Below, in pieces: positions 1-8,314 of a DNA stretch of 64,000 nucleotides. Position 1 is the stretch's first letter, and each line of letters begins with the position of its first letter. This stretch comes from Mesorhizobium sp. M2A.F.Ca.ET.046.03.2.1 (GTDB taxonomy: Bacteria > Pseudomonadota > Alphaproteobacteria > Rhizobiales > Rhizobiaceae). The stretch is taken from NCBI RefSeq assembly GCF_003952425.1, contig NZ_CP034449.1, forward strand, positions 5,630,001-5,694,000, read 5' to 3'. The notes below the pieces were generated by a model. It saw only the letters and a list, made by a program, of their open reading frames with translations, did no database searches and had not been told where the DNA came from. The position numbers and the translations under genes were made by a program.

Positions 1-1029
1 CTGTTCGGGCCTTCCGGCTCGGGCAAGTCGACGCTGATCAAACTGATCGCGGGGCTGATCCGCCCGGACAAGGGCCGCATTGCCGTCGATGGGCGGGTGC
101 TGGCCGATACTGAAGCGCGCATCTTCGTGCCGATGCACAGGCGGCGGATCGGCATGGTGTTCCAGGATGCGCGGCTGTTCCCGCATATGAGCGTCGCCGG
201 CAATCTGCGCTATGGCCGCTGGTTCACGCCGGCTTCCGAGCGCTACGCCAAGATGGATGCGGTGGTCGAGCTGCTCGGCATCGGTCATCTCCTCGACCGG
301 CGGCCGGCGAAACTGTCGGGCGGCGAGAAGCAGCGCGTCGCGATCGGCCGTGCCCTGCTTGCCAGCCCGAAACTTCTTCTGATGGACGAGCCGCTGGCCT
401 CGCTCGACGAGGCGCGCAAGGCCGAGATCCTGCCCTATATCGAGCGGCTGCGCGACGAGACGAAGATCCCGATCGTCTATGTCAGCCATTCCGTCGCCGA
501 AGTGGCGCGGCTGGCGAGCGACGTCGTCGTGCTTTCGCAAGGCAAGGTCGCGGCCTCAGGCCCGACCGAGGCGATCATGCAACGGCTCGACCTGTTGCCG
601 GCGGAGGAACGCGGCGAAGGCGGGGCGGTGCTCGACACCAAGGTACTGCGCCACGACGAGGCGTTCGGCATGACGGTGCTGGGCTCACCGGCCGGCGAAA
701 TCCGGGTGCCGAAACTGGCGATGGCAGCGGGCGCTCCGGTGCGCATTCGCATCCGCGCCCGCGACGTCATGATCGCGACCGAGCGGCCGGCAGGTCTCAG
801 CGCGCTCAACATTCTGGCGGGAACGATCACCGCTGTCAGGCCGGGCATCGGGCCGACCGTGGAAATCGCCATCGACTGCAATGGCGCGATCGTGCTGGCT
901 CGGATCACCGAACAGTCCAAACACACCCTTCGTCTGGCGCTCGGCCAGCAGGTCTTCGCGGTGATCAAGACGGTGAGCTTCGACAGCGCGACGACCGGGG
1001 CGGGCCTGCCGGTTGAGGCGGATGGTTGA
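1..1029 (+). CDS. modC: molybdate ABC transporter ATP-binding protein, 5' end outside window
   Basis: ATPase subunit of the ModABC molybdate importer, acting on the cytoplasmic face of the inner membrane. 342 residues are visible and the reading frame is open to the window edge, so the true start lies upstream. Walker A (GPSGSGKST) begins within the first ten bases. The ABC signature LSGGEKQRVAIGRA is at 313-354, Walker B LLLMDEP at 373-393, and the H-loop (VSHS) at 481-492. The last ~110 residues form a TOBE (Mop-like) domain, which separates ModC from most other ABC ATPases. It is followed after 84 bp by a ModE-like gene. Identity is strong; only the N-terminus is missing. Confidence 0.9.
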   Translation: MFGPSGSGKSTLIKLIAGLIRPDKGRIAVDGRVLADTEARIFVPMHRRRIGMVFQDARLFPHMSVAGNLRYGRWFTPASERYAKMDAVVELLGIGHLLDRRPAKLSGGEKQRVAIGRALLASPKLLLMDEPLASLDEARKAEILPYIERLRDETKIPIVYVSHSVAEVARLASDVVVLSQGKVAASGPTEAIMQRLDLLPAEERGEGGAVLDTKVLRHDEAFGMTVLGSPAGEIRVPKLAMAAGAPVRIRIRARDVMIATERPAGLSALNILAGTITAVRPGIGPTVEIAIDCNGAIVLARITEQSKHTLRLALGQQVFAVIKTVSFDSATTGAGLPVEADG

Positions 1030-1040
1030 CGAAGGGCCAA

Positions 1041-1067
1041 ATCGCTATGTTGATTTGGAATAGCGAT
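1041..1067. promoter_or_regulatory. ModE-box-like inverted repeat
   Basis: Perfect 8-bp inverted repeat: ATCGCTAT (1041-1048), 11-bp spacer, ATAGCGAT (1060-1067). The half-site matches the start of the Escherichia coli ModE operator half-site (ATCGCTATATA). It lies 46 bp upstream of the ModE-like gene and just behind modC, so it could autoregulate that gene. Binding is inferred, not shown. Confidence 0.6.
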
Positions 1068-1113
1068 CTGGCGGCGGAGAGGGTAGTCTCGGCATGACCG
1101 CGGAGGACAGGGC

Positions 1114-1455
1114 ATGCCATCGTTGAGCCTGCGGATAAATCTCGACCCCGACGGCCGGATCGGCCCCGGCAAGATTGAGCTTTTGGAGCAGATCGCCGCC
1201 TTCGGATCGATCTCGGCCGCGGCGCGCGGCATGGAGATGTCCTACAAGCATGCGTGGGATCTGGTCGAGGACATGAACCGCGTGTTCGGCAAGCCGCTGG
1301 TCGCCGCGCAAACCGGCGGCAAGAAGGGCGGCGGCGCGCAATTGACATCGGTGGGTTTGGCGGTCGTCAGCCGTTTCCGGGCCATAGAGCGGGCCGCGTC
1401 ATCGGCCGCGGCCGTCCATATGCAGGCGCTGCAGGCGGAGATCGATGCCGGATGA
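1114..1455 (+). CDS. ModE-family winged-helix protein lacking the molybdate-binding domain
   Basis: A 113-residue protein matching the N-terminal winged helix-turn-helix domain of ModE. The recognition region is ISAAARGMEMSYKHAWDLVE, followed by a wing rich in Gly and Lys (GGKKGGG). Full ModE proteins have about 260 residues with two C-terminal Mop (TOBE) domains that sense molybdate; these are absent here. Such short forms are common in alphaproteobacteria, so this is probably not a truncation. Start ATG 1114 is preceded by a good GGAGG. Role inferred: regulation of molybdate uptake or molybdoenzyme genes, perhaps through the dyad at 1041-1067. How molybdate would be sensed is not visible. 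Confidence 0.8.
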   Translation: MPSLSLRINLDPDGRIGPGKIELLEQIAAFGSISAAARGMEMSYKHAWDLVEDMNRVFGKPLVAAQTGGKKGGGAQLTSVGLAVVSRFRAIERAASSAAAVHMQALQAEIDAG

Positions 1456-1571
1456 AGGGCAGTAGGGCAGTAGGGCAGTAGGGCGATAGGGCAGTAGGGC
1501 AGTAGGGCAGTAGGGCAGTAGGGCAGTAGGGCAGTAGGGCAGTAGGGCAGTAGGGCAGTAGGGCAGTAGGG
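1456..1571. repeat. 8-bp tandem repeat, 14 units
   Basis: Fourteen consecutive copies of AGGGCAGT plus four more bases begin directly after the stop codon of the ModE-like gene. Only unit 4 (AGGGCGAT) deviates. Because 8 is not a multiple of 3, all frames are read in turn on each strand, so the array is not expected to be coding. The homogeneity suggests slippage-driven length variation. Confidence 0.95.
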
Positions 1572-1611
1572 TGTGACGTCCCGGAGTGCTTGCGCATGCG
1601 ATGTGCGCGCC

Positions 1612-1643
1612 CCTATTGCCTTACTGCCCTACTCCCTTACTCC
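1612..1643. repeat. four degenerate units of the same 8-bp repeat, inverted
   Basis: Units CCTATTGC, CTTACTGC, CCTACTCC and CTTACTCC are the complement of the 1456-1571 repeat with one or two changes each. They overlap the 3' end of cobF. Transcripts of either convergent gene could fold this block against the upstream array into a hairpin, so it may act as a terminator. Confidence 0.75.
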
Positions 1644-2401
1644 CCTGATTTCCTCAGCAGATAAGTGTCCATGATCCAGCCCTTTTTCCGGCGGGCTTCC
1701 TCGCGGACCTTCTCGATCTTGGCACCGACATCGCCTAGGCGTCCGGAGATGACGATCTCATCCGGCGTGCCGAGATAGGCGCCCCACTGGATGAAGACAT
1801 CCTTGTCGGCCAGCGTGTTGAAGGCGCATTTGCCGTCGAGCATGACTATGGTCGAGCCGGCATTGGCCGGCAGGCCTTCTTCGGTCAGCCGGCGGCCGGT
1901 GGTCACCAGGATCGAATCGCCGATGCGGTTGAGCGCGGTCGCGTGGGCGGCGGCCAGCGCCTGGATCGCAGTGATGCCGGGGATGACTTCGAGCTCGAAA
2001 CCCACATTGCCCCTCAGGCGGACGCGCTCGAGGATGCGCAGCGCGCTGTCATAAAGCGACGGGTCGCCCCAGATCAGGAAGGCGCCGCAACCGTCTTCGG
2101 CAAGCTCGTGGCGGATCAGGGTCTCGTAGATTTCGGCGATCGCCTCGTGCCAGTCGTCGACGGTTGTCCGGTAGGACGATGTCGGCTCGGCCCTGACCGG
2201 CACCTCGAATTCGACGCGGCGCGATTTAGGGTTGGTGACGAAGCGGTCGCAGATCTGCCGGCGCAGATCGGCGAGATCGTTCTTCTTCGCCCCCTTGTCG
2301 GGGATGAACAGCACGTCGGCGCGGTTCAGGCCGTTGATGGCCTGGACCGTCATGTGATCGGGATTACCGGCGCCGATGCCGATGACGAGAAGCTTGCGCA
2401 T
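1637..2401 (-). CDS. cobF: precorrin-6A synthase (deacetylating)
   Basis: S-adenosylmethionine-dependent C1-methyltransferase of the aerobic cobalamin pathway. It methylates precorrin-5 at C1 with loss of acetate, giving precorrin-6A. The 254-residue protein has the tetrapyrrole-methylase fold: N-terminal VIGIGAGNPDHMTVQAI SAM-binding loop, the central GDPSLYDS motif, and VIPGITAIQALAA. These features and the length fit CobF. The gene is about 60 kb from the other cob genes of this window, and its 3' end runs into the repeat region shared with the ModE-like gene. It is divergent from the DUF4424 gene, with 142 bp between; no cobalamin riboswitch is evident there. Confidence 0.93.
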   Translation of the reverse strand: MRKLLVIGIGAGNPDHMTVQAINGLNRADVLFIPDKGAKKNDLADLRRQICDRFVTNPKSRRVEFEVPVRAEPTSSYRTTVDDWHEAIAEIYETLIRHELAEDGCGAFLIWGDPSLYDSALRILERVRLRGNVGFELEVIPGITAIQALAAAHATALNRIGDSILVTTGRRLTEEGLPANAGSTIVMLDGKCAFNTLADKDVFIQWGAYLGTPDEIVISGRLGDVGAKIEKVREEARRKKGWIMDTYLLRKSGE

Positions 2402-2543
2402 GGCGATCTCCTGCCTGATCGGCGGCTCGGTGTCCAGAAGTACCCGTATCCGGTGACGAAGGGCTTTGAAACGCTATCTTGAAACGGGTAGATGGAAGAG
2501 CGCATCCGGCTGGTCCCGGTATAGCGGCACAGAGGAGGGGTCG

Positions 2544-3560
2544 ATGTTACGCACCATACTGACCGCGGCGCTGGCGATCATGGCCGCTCCGGCCCTCGCC
2601 AACGATTCCGTCGCCGAACTCGGCACCGGCGGCCTGATCCTGTCGCGCAGCGATGCCGTCGCCATGCAAAGCGAGGACCTTTTCATCTCGCCGGAGAAGG
2701 TGACGGTCGACTATGTCTTCCGCAACAACACCGACAAGGATGTCAGCTCCATCGTGGCGTTCCCGATGCCCGACATCGAGGGCGATCGCAACGAGATGCC
2801 GGCGCTCCCGGAGGCGCAGAGCGACAATTTCCTCGGCTTCGAGGTGACGATTGACGGCGTCGACGCGAAGCCTCAGCTTGAGCAACGGGCGTTTGCACTG
2901 GGCATCGACATCACTGCCGACCTCAAGGCCCAGAGCGTGCCGCTCTATCCGTTCGGCGATGCTGCCAAGGCGGCGCTGGCGAAACTGCCCAAGGCTGTCA
3001 CCAAGGACTGGGAAGACCGCGGCATCATCATCGAGGATACGGCCGATGACGGTTCGGGCATGCAGACCGCCTATGTGCCCTTCTGGCAATTGCGCTCGAC
3101 CTATTGGTGGCGTTCGACCTTCCCGGCCAACAAGGAAGTTCATGTCTCGCATCGCTATAAGCCAAGCGTCGGCGGCACCTCCTCGGTCAGCTTCTTCTCC
3201 GATGGCCAGTTCCAGAGCCCGCAATACGAGACTTACAAGACCCGCTACTGCATGGATCAGACGTTCGAGAACGTGGTGCGCAAGGCGGCCAAGGCGAATC
3301 CGGACGGTTATCCAAAATATTACGAGAGCCGGATCGCCTACGTCCTCACCACGGGGGGCAACTGGGCCTCCGGCACCATCGGCAATTTCAAGCTGACGAT
3401 CGACAAGGGCAGCCCCAAAAACCTCGTCTCCTTCTGCGGCGACAATGTCAAAAAGGTCGGACCGACGACATTCGAGATCACCGCGAAAGATTTTTATCCC
3501 GAGCGCGACATCGACATCCTGCTGCTCGAGCCGTCCGACAATGGCGGGAACGGCGGCTGA
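2544..3560 (+). CDS. secreted DUF4424-family protein
   Basis: Unknown function. I chose ATG 2544 because AGAGGAGG lies just upstream and it places a signal peptide at the N-terminus (MLRTILTAALAIMAAPALA, cleavage probably after ALA). The mature part (~320 residues) is periplasmic or exported and resembles DUF4424: NDSVAELGTGGL at the mature N-terminus, a beta-rich body (VDYVFRNNTDKDVSSIVAFP) and a conserved central aromatic stretch. The stop codon shares one base with the folA start (TGATG), suggesting coupled translation. The family assignment is from memory; no enzymatic motif is visible. Confidence 0.75.
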   Translation: MLRTILTAALAIMAAPALANDSVAELGTGGLILSRSDAVAMQSEDLFISPEKVTVDYVFRNNTDKDVSSIVAFPMPDIEGDRNEMPALPEAQSDNFLGFEVTIDGVDAKPQLEQRAFALGIDITADLKAQSVPLYPFGDAAKAALAKLPKAVTKDWEDRGIIIEDTADDGSGMQTAYVPFWQLRSTYWWRSTFPANKEVHVSHRYKPSVGGTSSVSFFSDGQFQSPQYETYKTRYCMDQTFENVVRKAAKANPDGYPKYYESRIAYVLTTGGNWASGTIGNFKLTIDKGSPKNLVSFCGDNVKKVGPTTFEITAKDFYPERDIDILLLEPSDNGGNGG

Positions 3561-4078
3561 TGGATATCGCGATCTATGTCGCCATCGCCGAAAACGGCGT
3601 GATCGGCCGCGAGGGCGGCCTGCCGTGGCGGCTTTCCACCGATCTCAAGCGCTTCAAGGCCGATACGATGGGCAAGCCGATCATCATGGGCCGCAAGACC
3701 TATGAAGGCATCGGCCGGCCGCTGCCCGGCCGGCTCAACATCGTGGTGACGCGCGACAAGGCCTGGCGCGCCGAAGGCATCGAAGTGGCCCACTCGCTGG
3801 ATGACGCGATCGCGCTGGCCAGGGTGCGCGGCCGCTGCATGGCGGGAGCGGAGGAGATCTGCGTGGTCGGTGGCGGCGAGATCTATGCCCAGGCCTTGCC
3901 GGTTGCCGACCGGCTGCACGTGACGCATGTGCTGGCCAGCGTCGATGGCGACGCGCATTTTCCGCCGATCGACCCGAGCATCTGGCAAGTCGTCAGCGCC
4001 GAGGATTTTCCCGCCGGCGAGAAAGACAGCCACGCCACGCGTTATACGGTTTACGAGCGCCGACGCGACGATCGTTGA
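3560..4078 (+). CDS. folA: dihydrofolate reductase
   Basis: Reduces dihydrofolate to tetrahydrofolate with NADPH; cytoplasmic. 172 residues, a normal length. Typical DHFR landmarks in order: AIAENGVIGREGGLPWRL with the Trp of the substrate pocket, the DLKRFK helix, PIIMGRKTYEGIGRPLPGR, and VVGGGEIYAQALP. The start codon overlaps the previous stop by one base. The 247-bp gap to hflK holds only a degenerate palindrome near 4228-4273. Sure of identity. Confidence 0.95.
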   Translation: MDIAIYVAIAENGVIGREGGLPWRLSTDLKRFKADTMGKPIIMGRKTYEGIGRPLPGRLNIVVTRDKAWRAEGIEVAHSLDDAIALARVRGRCMAGAEEICVVGGGEIYAQALPVADRLHVTHVLASVDGDAHFPPIDPSIWQVVSAEDFPAGEKDSHATRYTVYERRRDDR

Positions 4079-4325
4079 TGACGACAAAGGGTCGCGACCG
4101 ATCCAAATCGCATGGGGACGATGGCCCATCGCGTTGAAAGCGGATCGACGCGTCCCTATAGAAGAACGGTGTTGCAGCGGCCCGCGTCCAACCGGACGCA
4201 CAAGAGGCCGCCGTAATACCTTGATTTTGGCGCACGATTCCTTTTCGAAAACCGATATGGGTTTTCCCGGTCATGCGTTAGGATTGCGCCGCAAGGCCTG
4301 AGGGAACCGAAGCGAAAGGACATTC

Positions 4326-5432
4326 ATGCCCTGGAACGACAAGAGTGGCGGCGGCGGCCCATGGGGCGGCGGCGGCAATCAGGGACCCTGGGGGCAGGGG
4401 CCGAAAGGGCCAAGCGGACCGCAGGGTTCCCCGCCCGATCTCGAGGACATCATCCGCCGTGGCCAGGACAGGCTGCGGCGCGCGCTTCCGGGCGGCGGCG
4501 GCGCCAGCCCGGCGGTGCTCGGGCTCATCGCTCTGGCGCTCATCGTGCTGTGGGCCTTCAAGGCGATCTATACCGTGCAGCCCGACGAGGTCGCCGTCGA
4601 GTTGCGTTTCGGCCAGCCGAAGTCTGAACTCTCGCAGCCTGGCCTGCATTTCCACTGGTGGCCGATCGAAACGGTCGAAACCGCCAAGATCTCCGAGCAA
4701 CTGGTCAGCATCGGTGGTGGCGCGAGCAGCGGCTCCGGGCTGATGCTCTCCGGCGACCAGAACATCGTCAACGTTCAGTTCTCGGTCGCCTATCAGGTCT
4801 CGGATCCCAAAGCCTACCTGTTCGACGTCTCCGACCCCGACGGCATGCTGGCGCAGGTCGCCGAGAGCGCGATGCGCGAAGTTGTCGGCCGGCGCCCGGC
4901 GCAGGATATTTTCCGCGACGATCGCCAGGGCATCGCAACCGCGGTGCGCGAGATCATCCAGGGCACGCTCGACGGCTACAAGACCGGCCTCCAGGTGAAC
5001 GCGGTCTCGATCGAGGATGCGGCGCCGCCGCGCGAGGTCGCCGACGCCTTCGATGAAGTGCAACGCGCCGAGCAGGACGAGGACAAGTTCGTCGAGCAGG
5101 CCAACCAGTATTCCAACCAGAAGCTCGGACAGGCGCGCGGCCAAGCGGCGCAGATCCGTGAAGACGCGGCCGCCTACAAGAACCGGGTCGTTCAGGAAGC
5201 GGAAGGCGAGGCGCAGCGCTTCATCTCTGTCTACAATGAATACGCCAAGGCGCCCGACGTCACGCGCAAGCGTCTTTATCTCGAAACCATGGAGAGGATC
5301 CTGAAGGACTCGAACAAGGTCGTCGTCGAGCCGGGCAACGGTCAGGGCGTGCTGCCTTATTTGCCGCTGCCGGCTTTGCAGCCGAAAGCGCCGCCGTCGC
5401 CCCTCGGCGCCGCGACGGGAGGTAACCAGTGA
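4326..5432 (+). CDS. hflK: FtsH protease modulator subunit HflK
   Basis: SPFH/band-7 protein that assembles with HflC into a large inner-membrane cage around the FtsH protease and tunes its activity. 368 residues: a Gly/Pro-rich N-terminus of about 50 residues, one membrane helix (about residues 60-80, LIALALIVLWAF), the band-7 domain beginning QPDEVAVELRFG, a coiled-coil region rich in Gln/Ala/Glu, and a proline-rich tail. The last base of its stop codon is the first base of the hflC ATG at 5432. Standard operon order hflK-hflC. Confidence 0.95.
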   Translation: MPWNDKSGGGGPWGGGGNQGPWGQGPKGPSGPQGSPPDLEDIIRRGQDRLRRALPGGGGASPAVLGLIALALIVLWAFKAIYTVQPDEVAVELRFGQPKSELSQPGLHFHWWPIETVETAKISEQLVSIGGGASSGSGLMLSGDQNIVNVQFSVAYQVSDPKAYLFDVSDPDGMLAQVAESAMREVVGRRPAQDIFRDDRQGIATAVREIIQGTLDGYKTGLQVNAVSIEDAAPPREVADAFDEVQRAEQDEDKFVEQANQYSNQKLGQARGQAAQIREDAAAYKNRVVQEAEGEAQRFISVYNEYAKAPDVTRKRLYLETMERILKDSNKVVVEPGNGQGVLPYLPLPALQPKAPPSPLGAATGGNQ

Positions 5433-6394
5433 TGGCCAACCGTCTCCCCATCATCGCCGTCATCGCGGCCATCCTCCTGTTCCTGCTCTATTCCTCGGTG
5501 TTCGTGGTCAATGCCGGCCAGCAGGCGATCGTGCTGCGGTTCGGCGAGATCATCGACGTCAAGAACGAGCCCGGCATCTACTTCAAGGCGCCGTTCGCCT
5601 TTTTCGACGCCGACAGCGTGCAGATGGTCGAGAAGCGCGTGATGCGCTTCGACCTCGACAACATCCGCGTCCAGGTCTCGGGTGGCAAGTTCTACGAGGT
5701 CGATGCCTTCATCGCCTACCGAATCTCGGATCCGCGCACGTTCCGCGCGGCTGTGTCCGGTCAGGTGGAACTGGCCGAAGCCCGGCTGAGGACGCGTCTC
5801 GATGCGGCGCTACGCCGTGTCTACGGCTTGCGCGATTTCGAGGCCGCGCTCTCCGAGGAGCGCGGCAACATGATGCGCGAGGTGCGCGATCAGCTGCGCC
5901 CCGACGCGACGTCGCTCGGCCTCGATATCGAGGATGTGCGCATCCGCCGGACCGACCTGACGGCGGAGGTCTCGCAGCAGACCTATGACCGCATGAAGGC
6001 CGAGCGCCTGGCGGAAGCCGAGCGCCTGAGGGCGCGCGGCAACGAGGCGGCGCAGCGCATCAGGGCGCGGGCCGACCGCGAGGTCGTCGAGATCGTCGCC
6101 GAGGCGCAGAAGGAATCGGAGATCCTGCGTGGTGAGGGCGAGGCGCAGCGCAGCGCGACCTTCGCGGATGCCTATAAGCGCGATCCCGCCTTCTTCGACT
6201 TCTATCGCTCGATGAACGCCTACGGCACGGCGCTGGACAACACCGGAACGACGATGGTGCTCTCGCCCGAGTCCGAGTTCTTCCGCTACTTCCGCGATCC
6301 GGGCAGCAAGCCCGGCCCGGCGCCTTCCGCGCCAACGGCCGCGCCTGCGACGGCACCTGCCGCGCCTGCGACCCAACCCGGCACCGCCCAGTAG
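5429..6394 (+). CDS. hflC: FtsH protease modulator subunit HflC
   Basis: Partner of HflK in the periplasm-facing SPFH cage on FtsH. 321 residues: membrane helix at the N-terminus (IIAVIAAILLFLLYSSVFVV), band-7 domain starting NAGQQAIVLRFGEI, a charged coiled coil (AERLAEAERLRARGNEAAQR) and an Ala/Pro-rich tail. Either GTG 5429 or the next codon, ATG 5432, may start translation; both overlap the hflK stop. A small DUF2065 membrane protein follows after 6 bp, the usual neighbour in alphaproteobacteria. Confidence 0.95.
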   Translation: MMANRLPIIAVIAAILLFLLYSSVFVVNAGQQAIVLRFGEIIDVKNEPGIYFKAPFAFFDADSVQMVEKRVMRFDLDNIRVQVSGGKFYEVDAFIAYRISDPRTFRAAVSGQVELAEARLRTRLDAALRRVYGLRDFEAALSEERGNMMREVRDQLRPDATSLGLDIEDVRIRRTDLTAEVSQQTYDRMKAERLAEAERLRARGNEAAQRIRARADREVVEIVAEAQKESEILRGEGEAQRSATFADAYKRDPAFFDFYRSMNAYGTALDNTGTTMVLSPESEFFRYFRDPGSKPGPAPSAPTAAPATAPAAPATQPGTAQ

Positions 6395-6400
6395 CGGGCG

Positions 6401-6589
6401 GTGCAGGATTTTCTGGCGGCAATCGGCCTGGTCCTGGTGATCGAGGGGCTGGTCTATGGCGGGTTTCCGGCTTTGGCCCGGAAACTCGCGGCCGAGGTGC
6501 TGTCGGTGCCGGAAAATGTGCTGCGGGTCGGCGGGCTGGTGGCGATCGCCGTCGGCGTCGGCATCGTCTGGCTCGTCCGCGGCTTATGA
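6401..6589 (+). CDS. DUF2065 small inner-membrane protein
   Basis: A 62-residue protein of two predicted membrane helices (LAAIGLVLVIEGLVYGGF and VGGLVAIAVGVGIVWLV) joined by a short amphipathic stretch. It matches DUF2065, which in many proteobacteria follows hflC. GTG start at 6401, only 6 bp after the hflC stop, so it is almost surely in the same operon. Function unknown; position suggests a link to the HflKC-FtsH complex. Confidence 0.85.
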   Translation: MQDFLAAIGLVLVIEGLVYGGFPALARKLAAEVLSVPENVLRVGGLVAIAVGVGIVWLVRGL

Positions 6590-6610
6590 TATTCCTTGGT
6601 GCCCAAGCGA

Positions 6611-6640
6611 TTGACGATTTATCTTGCGCCGATAGCTATA
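6611..6640 (+). promoter_or_regulatory. candidate promoter of degP
   Basis: TTGACG (6611-6616) and GCTATA (6635-6640) are separated by 18 bp, a plausible housekeeping -35/-10 pair about 90 bp before the degP start. It would give degP its own transcript separate from hflKC. Judged by eye only. Confidence 0.4.
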
Positions 6641-6728
6641 GCCGCAAACGTGCCGTATTTTTTGCCAACATGAACCGGACGGGCGCCTTTGCGGATGCGC
6701 CCTTCCTTTTCAGAACAACCGGGAGGCC

Positions 6729-8249
6729 ATGATGATATCCGACACCCTGTTGCGCGCGGCGCGGCGTATGGTCTTCGCCGGCGCCACCGCATTCGCGGTC
6801 GGCATTGTTGCCGTTCCATCCTTCGTCACGCCGACGGTTGCCTCCGACGGACCGCCTTCGGTCGCCGATCTCGCCGAGCGCCTGCTCGGCGCGGTGGTCA
6901 ACATCTCGACCTCGCAGACGGTGAAGGGCACGGAAGGACCGGGCGCGGTGCCGATGCCGCAACTGCCCGAGGGCTCGCCGTTCCAGGATTTCTTCGACGA
7001 TTTCTTCAAGAACCGCGGCGGCGACAAGGGCGGCGGCGGGCAGAAAGTGCAGTCGCTCGGCTCCGGCTTCGTCATCGACGCCGAGCAGGGCATCGTGGTG
7101 ACCAACAACCATGTCATCGCCGATGCCGACGATATCGAGGTGAATTTCTCCGACGGCATCACGCTGAAGGCGACGCTTGTCGGCACCGACACCAAGACCG
7201 ACGTCGCGGTGCTGAAGGTCGACCCCAAGGGCCACAAGCTGACGGCGGTGAAATTCGGCGATTCCATCAAGATGCGCGTCGGCGACTGGGTGATGGCGAT
7301 CGGCAATCCGTTCGGCTTGGGCGGCACGGTGACGGTCGGAATCGTCTCGGCGCGCAACCGCGACATCAATTCCGGTCCCTATGACGATTTCATCCAGACC
7401 GACGCCGCCATCAACCGCGGCAATTCCGGCGGTCCGCTGTTCAACGCCGCCGGCGAGGTCATCGGCATCAACACGGCGATCATCTCGCCGTCGGGCGGCT
7501 CCATCGGCATCGGTTTCTCCATCCCCTCGCAGCTTGCCGCCGGCGTCGTCGACCAGCTTCGCCAGTATGGCGAGACGCGGCGCGGCTGGCTCGGCGTTCG
7601 CATCCAGCCGGTGACGGACGACATCGCCGAAAGCCTCGGCATGGCGACCGCCAAGGGTGCGCTGGTGGCCGGCGTCATCAAGGGCGGGCCGGTCGACAAT
7701 GGCACGGTCCAGGCCGGCGACGTCATCATCAAGTTCGACGGCAAGGATATCCATGAAATGCGCGACCTGCCGCGCGTCGTGGCCGAAAGCCCGGTCGGCA
7801 AGGCAGTAGATGTCGTCATCGTGCGCAAGGGCGTCGAGCAGACCGTCAAGGTGACGCTCGGCAGGCTCGAGGACGGGGAGAAGCTGGCCAGCGGCGAGAA
7901 CGGCAGCACCGATCAGGGCAGTGGCGATAAGGCAACGCCTCCGGTGTCGACGGCCTCCGTGCTCGGCATGACGGTCGGCGAGCTCAACGACCAGACGCGG
8001 CAGAAATTCGGCATCGCCGCCGACGTGTCCGGCGTGGTCGTCACCGATGTCGCCAAGGATTCGCCCGCGGCGGAGCGCGGCATCCAGCCCGGCGAGGTGA
8101 TCACCGAGATCGCGCAGGAATCGGTCGGCACGCCGAAGGACGTGATGGACCGGATCGGAGCGCTTAAGGAGCAGGGCCGCAAGAACGCGCTCCTGATGCT
8201 GGCCTCGAAGACCGGGGAACTGCGTTTCGTGACGATCCGGATGGATTGA
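6729..8249 (+). CDS. degP: periplasmic serine protease/chaperone of the DegP/HtrA family
   Basis: Do-like periplasmic protease that degrades or refolds damaged envelope proteins. 506 residues with an N-terminal signal sequence (hydrophobic to about residue 38, ending VASD). The trypsin-like domain carries the full triad: His128 in NNHVIAD, Asp158 in TDVAVLK and Ser233 in GNSGGPL. Two PDZ domains follow (about 290-380 and 400-500), giving the DegP/MucD rather than DegS layout. Two adjacent ATGs (6729, 6732) could start it. It lies behind hflK-hflC-DUF2065, so this block concerns envelope protein quality control. A strong terminator follows. Confidence 0.93.
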   Translation: MMISDTLLRAARRMVFAGATAFAVGIVAVPSFVTPTVASDGPPSVADLAERLLGAVVNISTSQTVKGTEGPGAVPMPQLPEGSPFQDFFDDFFKNRGGDKGGGGQKVQSLGSGFVIDAEQGIVVTNNHVIADADDIEVNFSDGITLKATLVGTDTKTDVAVLKVDPKGHKLTAVKFGDSIKMRVGDWVMAIGNPFGLGGTVTVGIVSARNRDINSGPYDDFIQTDAAINRGNSGGPLFNAAGEVIGINTAIISPSGGSIGIGFSIPSQLAAGVVDQLRQYGETRRGWLGVRIQPVTDDIAESLGMATAKGALVAGVIKGGPVDNGTVQAGDVIIKFDGKDIHEMRDLPRVVAESPVGKAVDVVIVRKGVEQTVKVTLGRLEDGEKLASGENGSTDQGSGDKATPPVSTASVLGMTVGELNDQTRQKFGIAADVSGVVVTDVAKDSPAAERGIQPGEVITEIAQESVGTPKDVMDRIGALKEQGRKNALLMLASKTGELRFVTIRMD

Positions 8250-8289
8250 GTCCGGATCGTTCAGCAAGCGATTGATGTTTCAATGAATA

Positions 8290-8314
8290 GGGCGGCTAGC
8301 GAGCCGCCCTTTTT
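8290..8314. terminator. rho-independent terminator after degP
   Basis: Stem GGGCGGCT (8290-8297), loop AGCG, stem AGCCGCCC (8302-8309) and five T (8310-8314). The T run serves degP. The stem overlaps the stop codon of the convergent acetyltransferase gene. Confidence 0.88.

Noticed and set aside
1456..1571. Tandem array as a possible CRISPR
   Set aside because: Units are 8 bp and contiguous, without spacers; no cas genes in the window.
1367..1597. Minus-strand open frame with repeated TALLPYCP peptide
   Set aside because: It is only the translation of the 8-bp tandem repeat; it has no conserved start context and overlaps the ModE-like gene.
4228..4273. Palindrome GAAAACC-GATATG-GGTTTTC as an operator for hflK
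   Set aside because: It looks like a decayed copy of the Rhizobiales palindrome family rather than a specific operator; evidence too weak for either.
6636..8267. 543-codon open frame opposite degP
   Set aside because: Same mirror effect; the plus strand encodes a complete HtrA protease with its catalytic triad.
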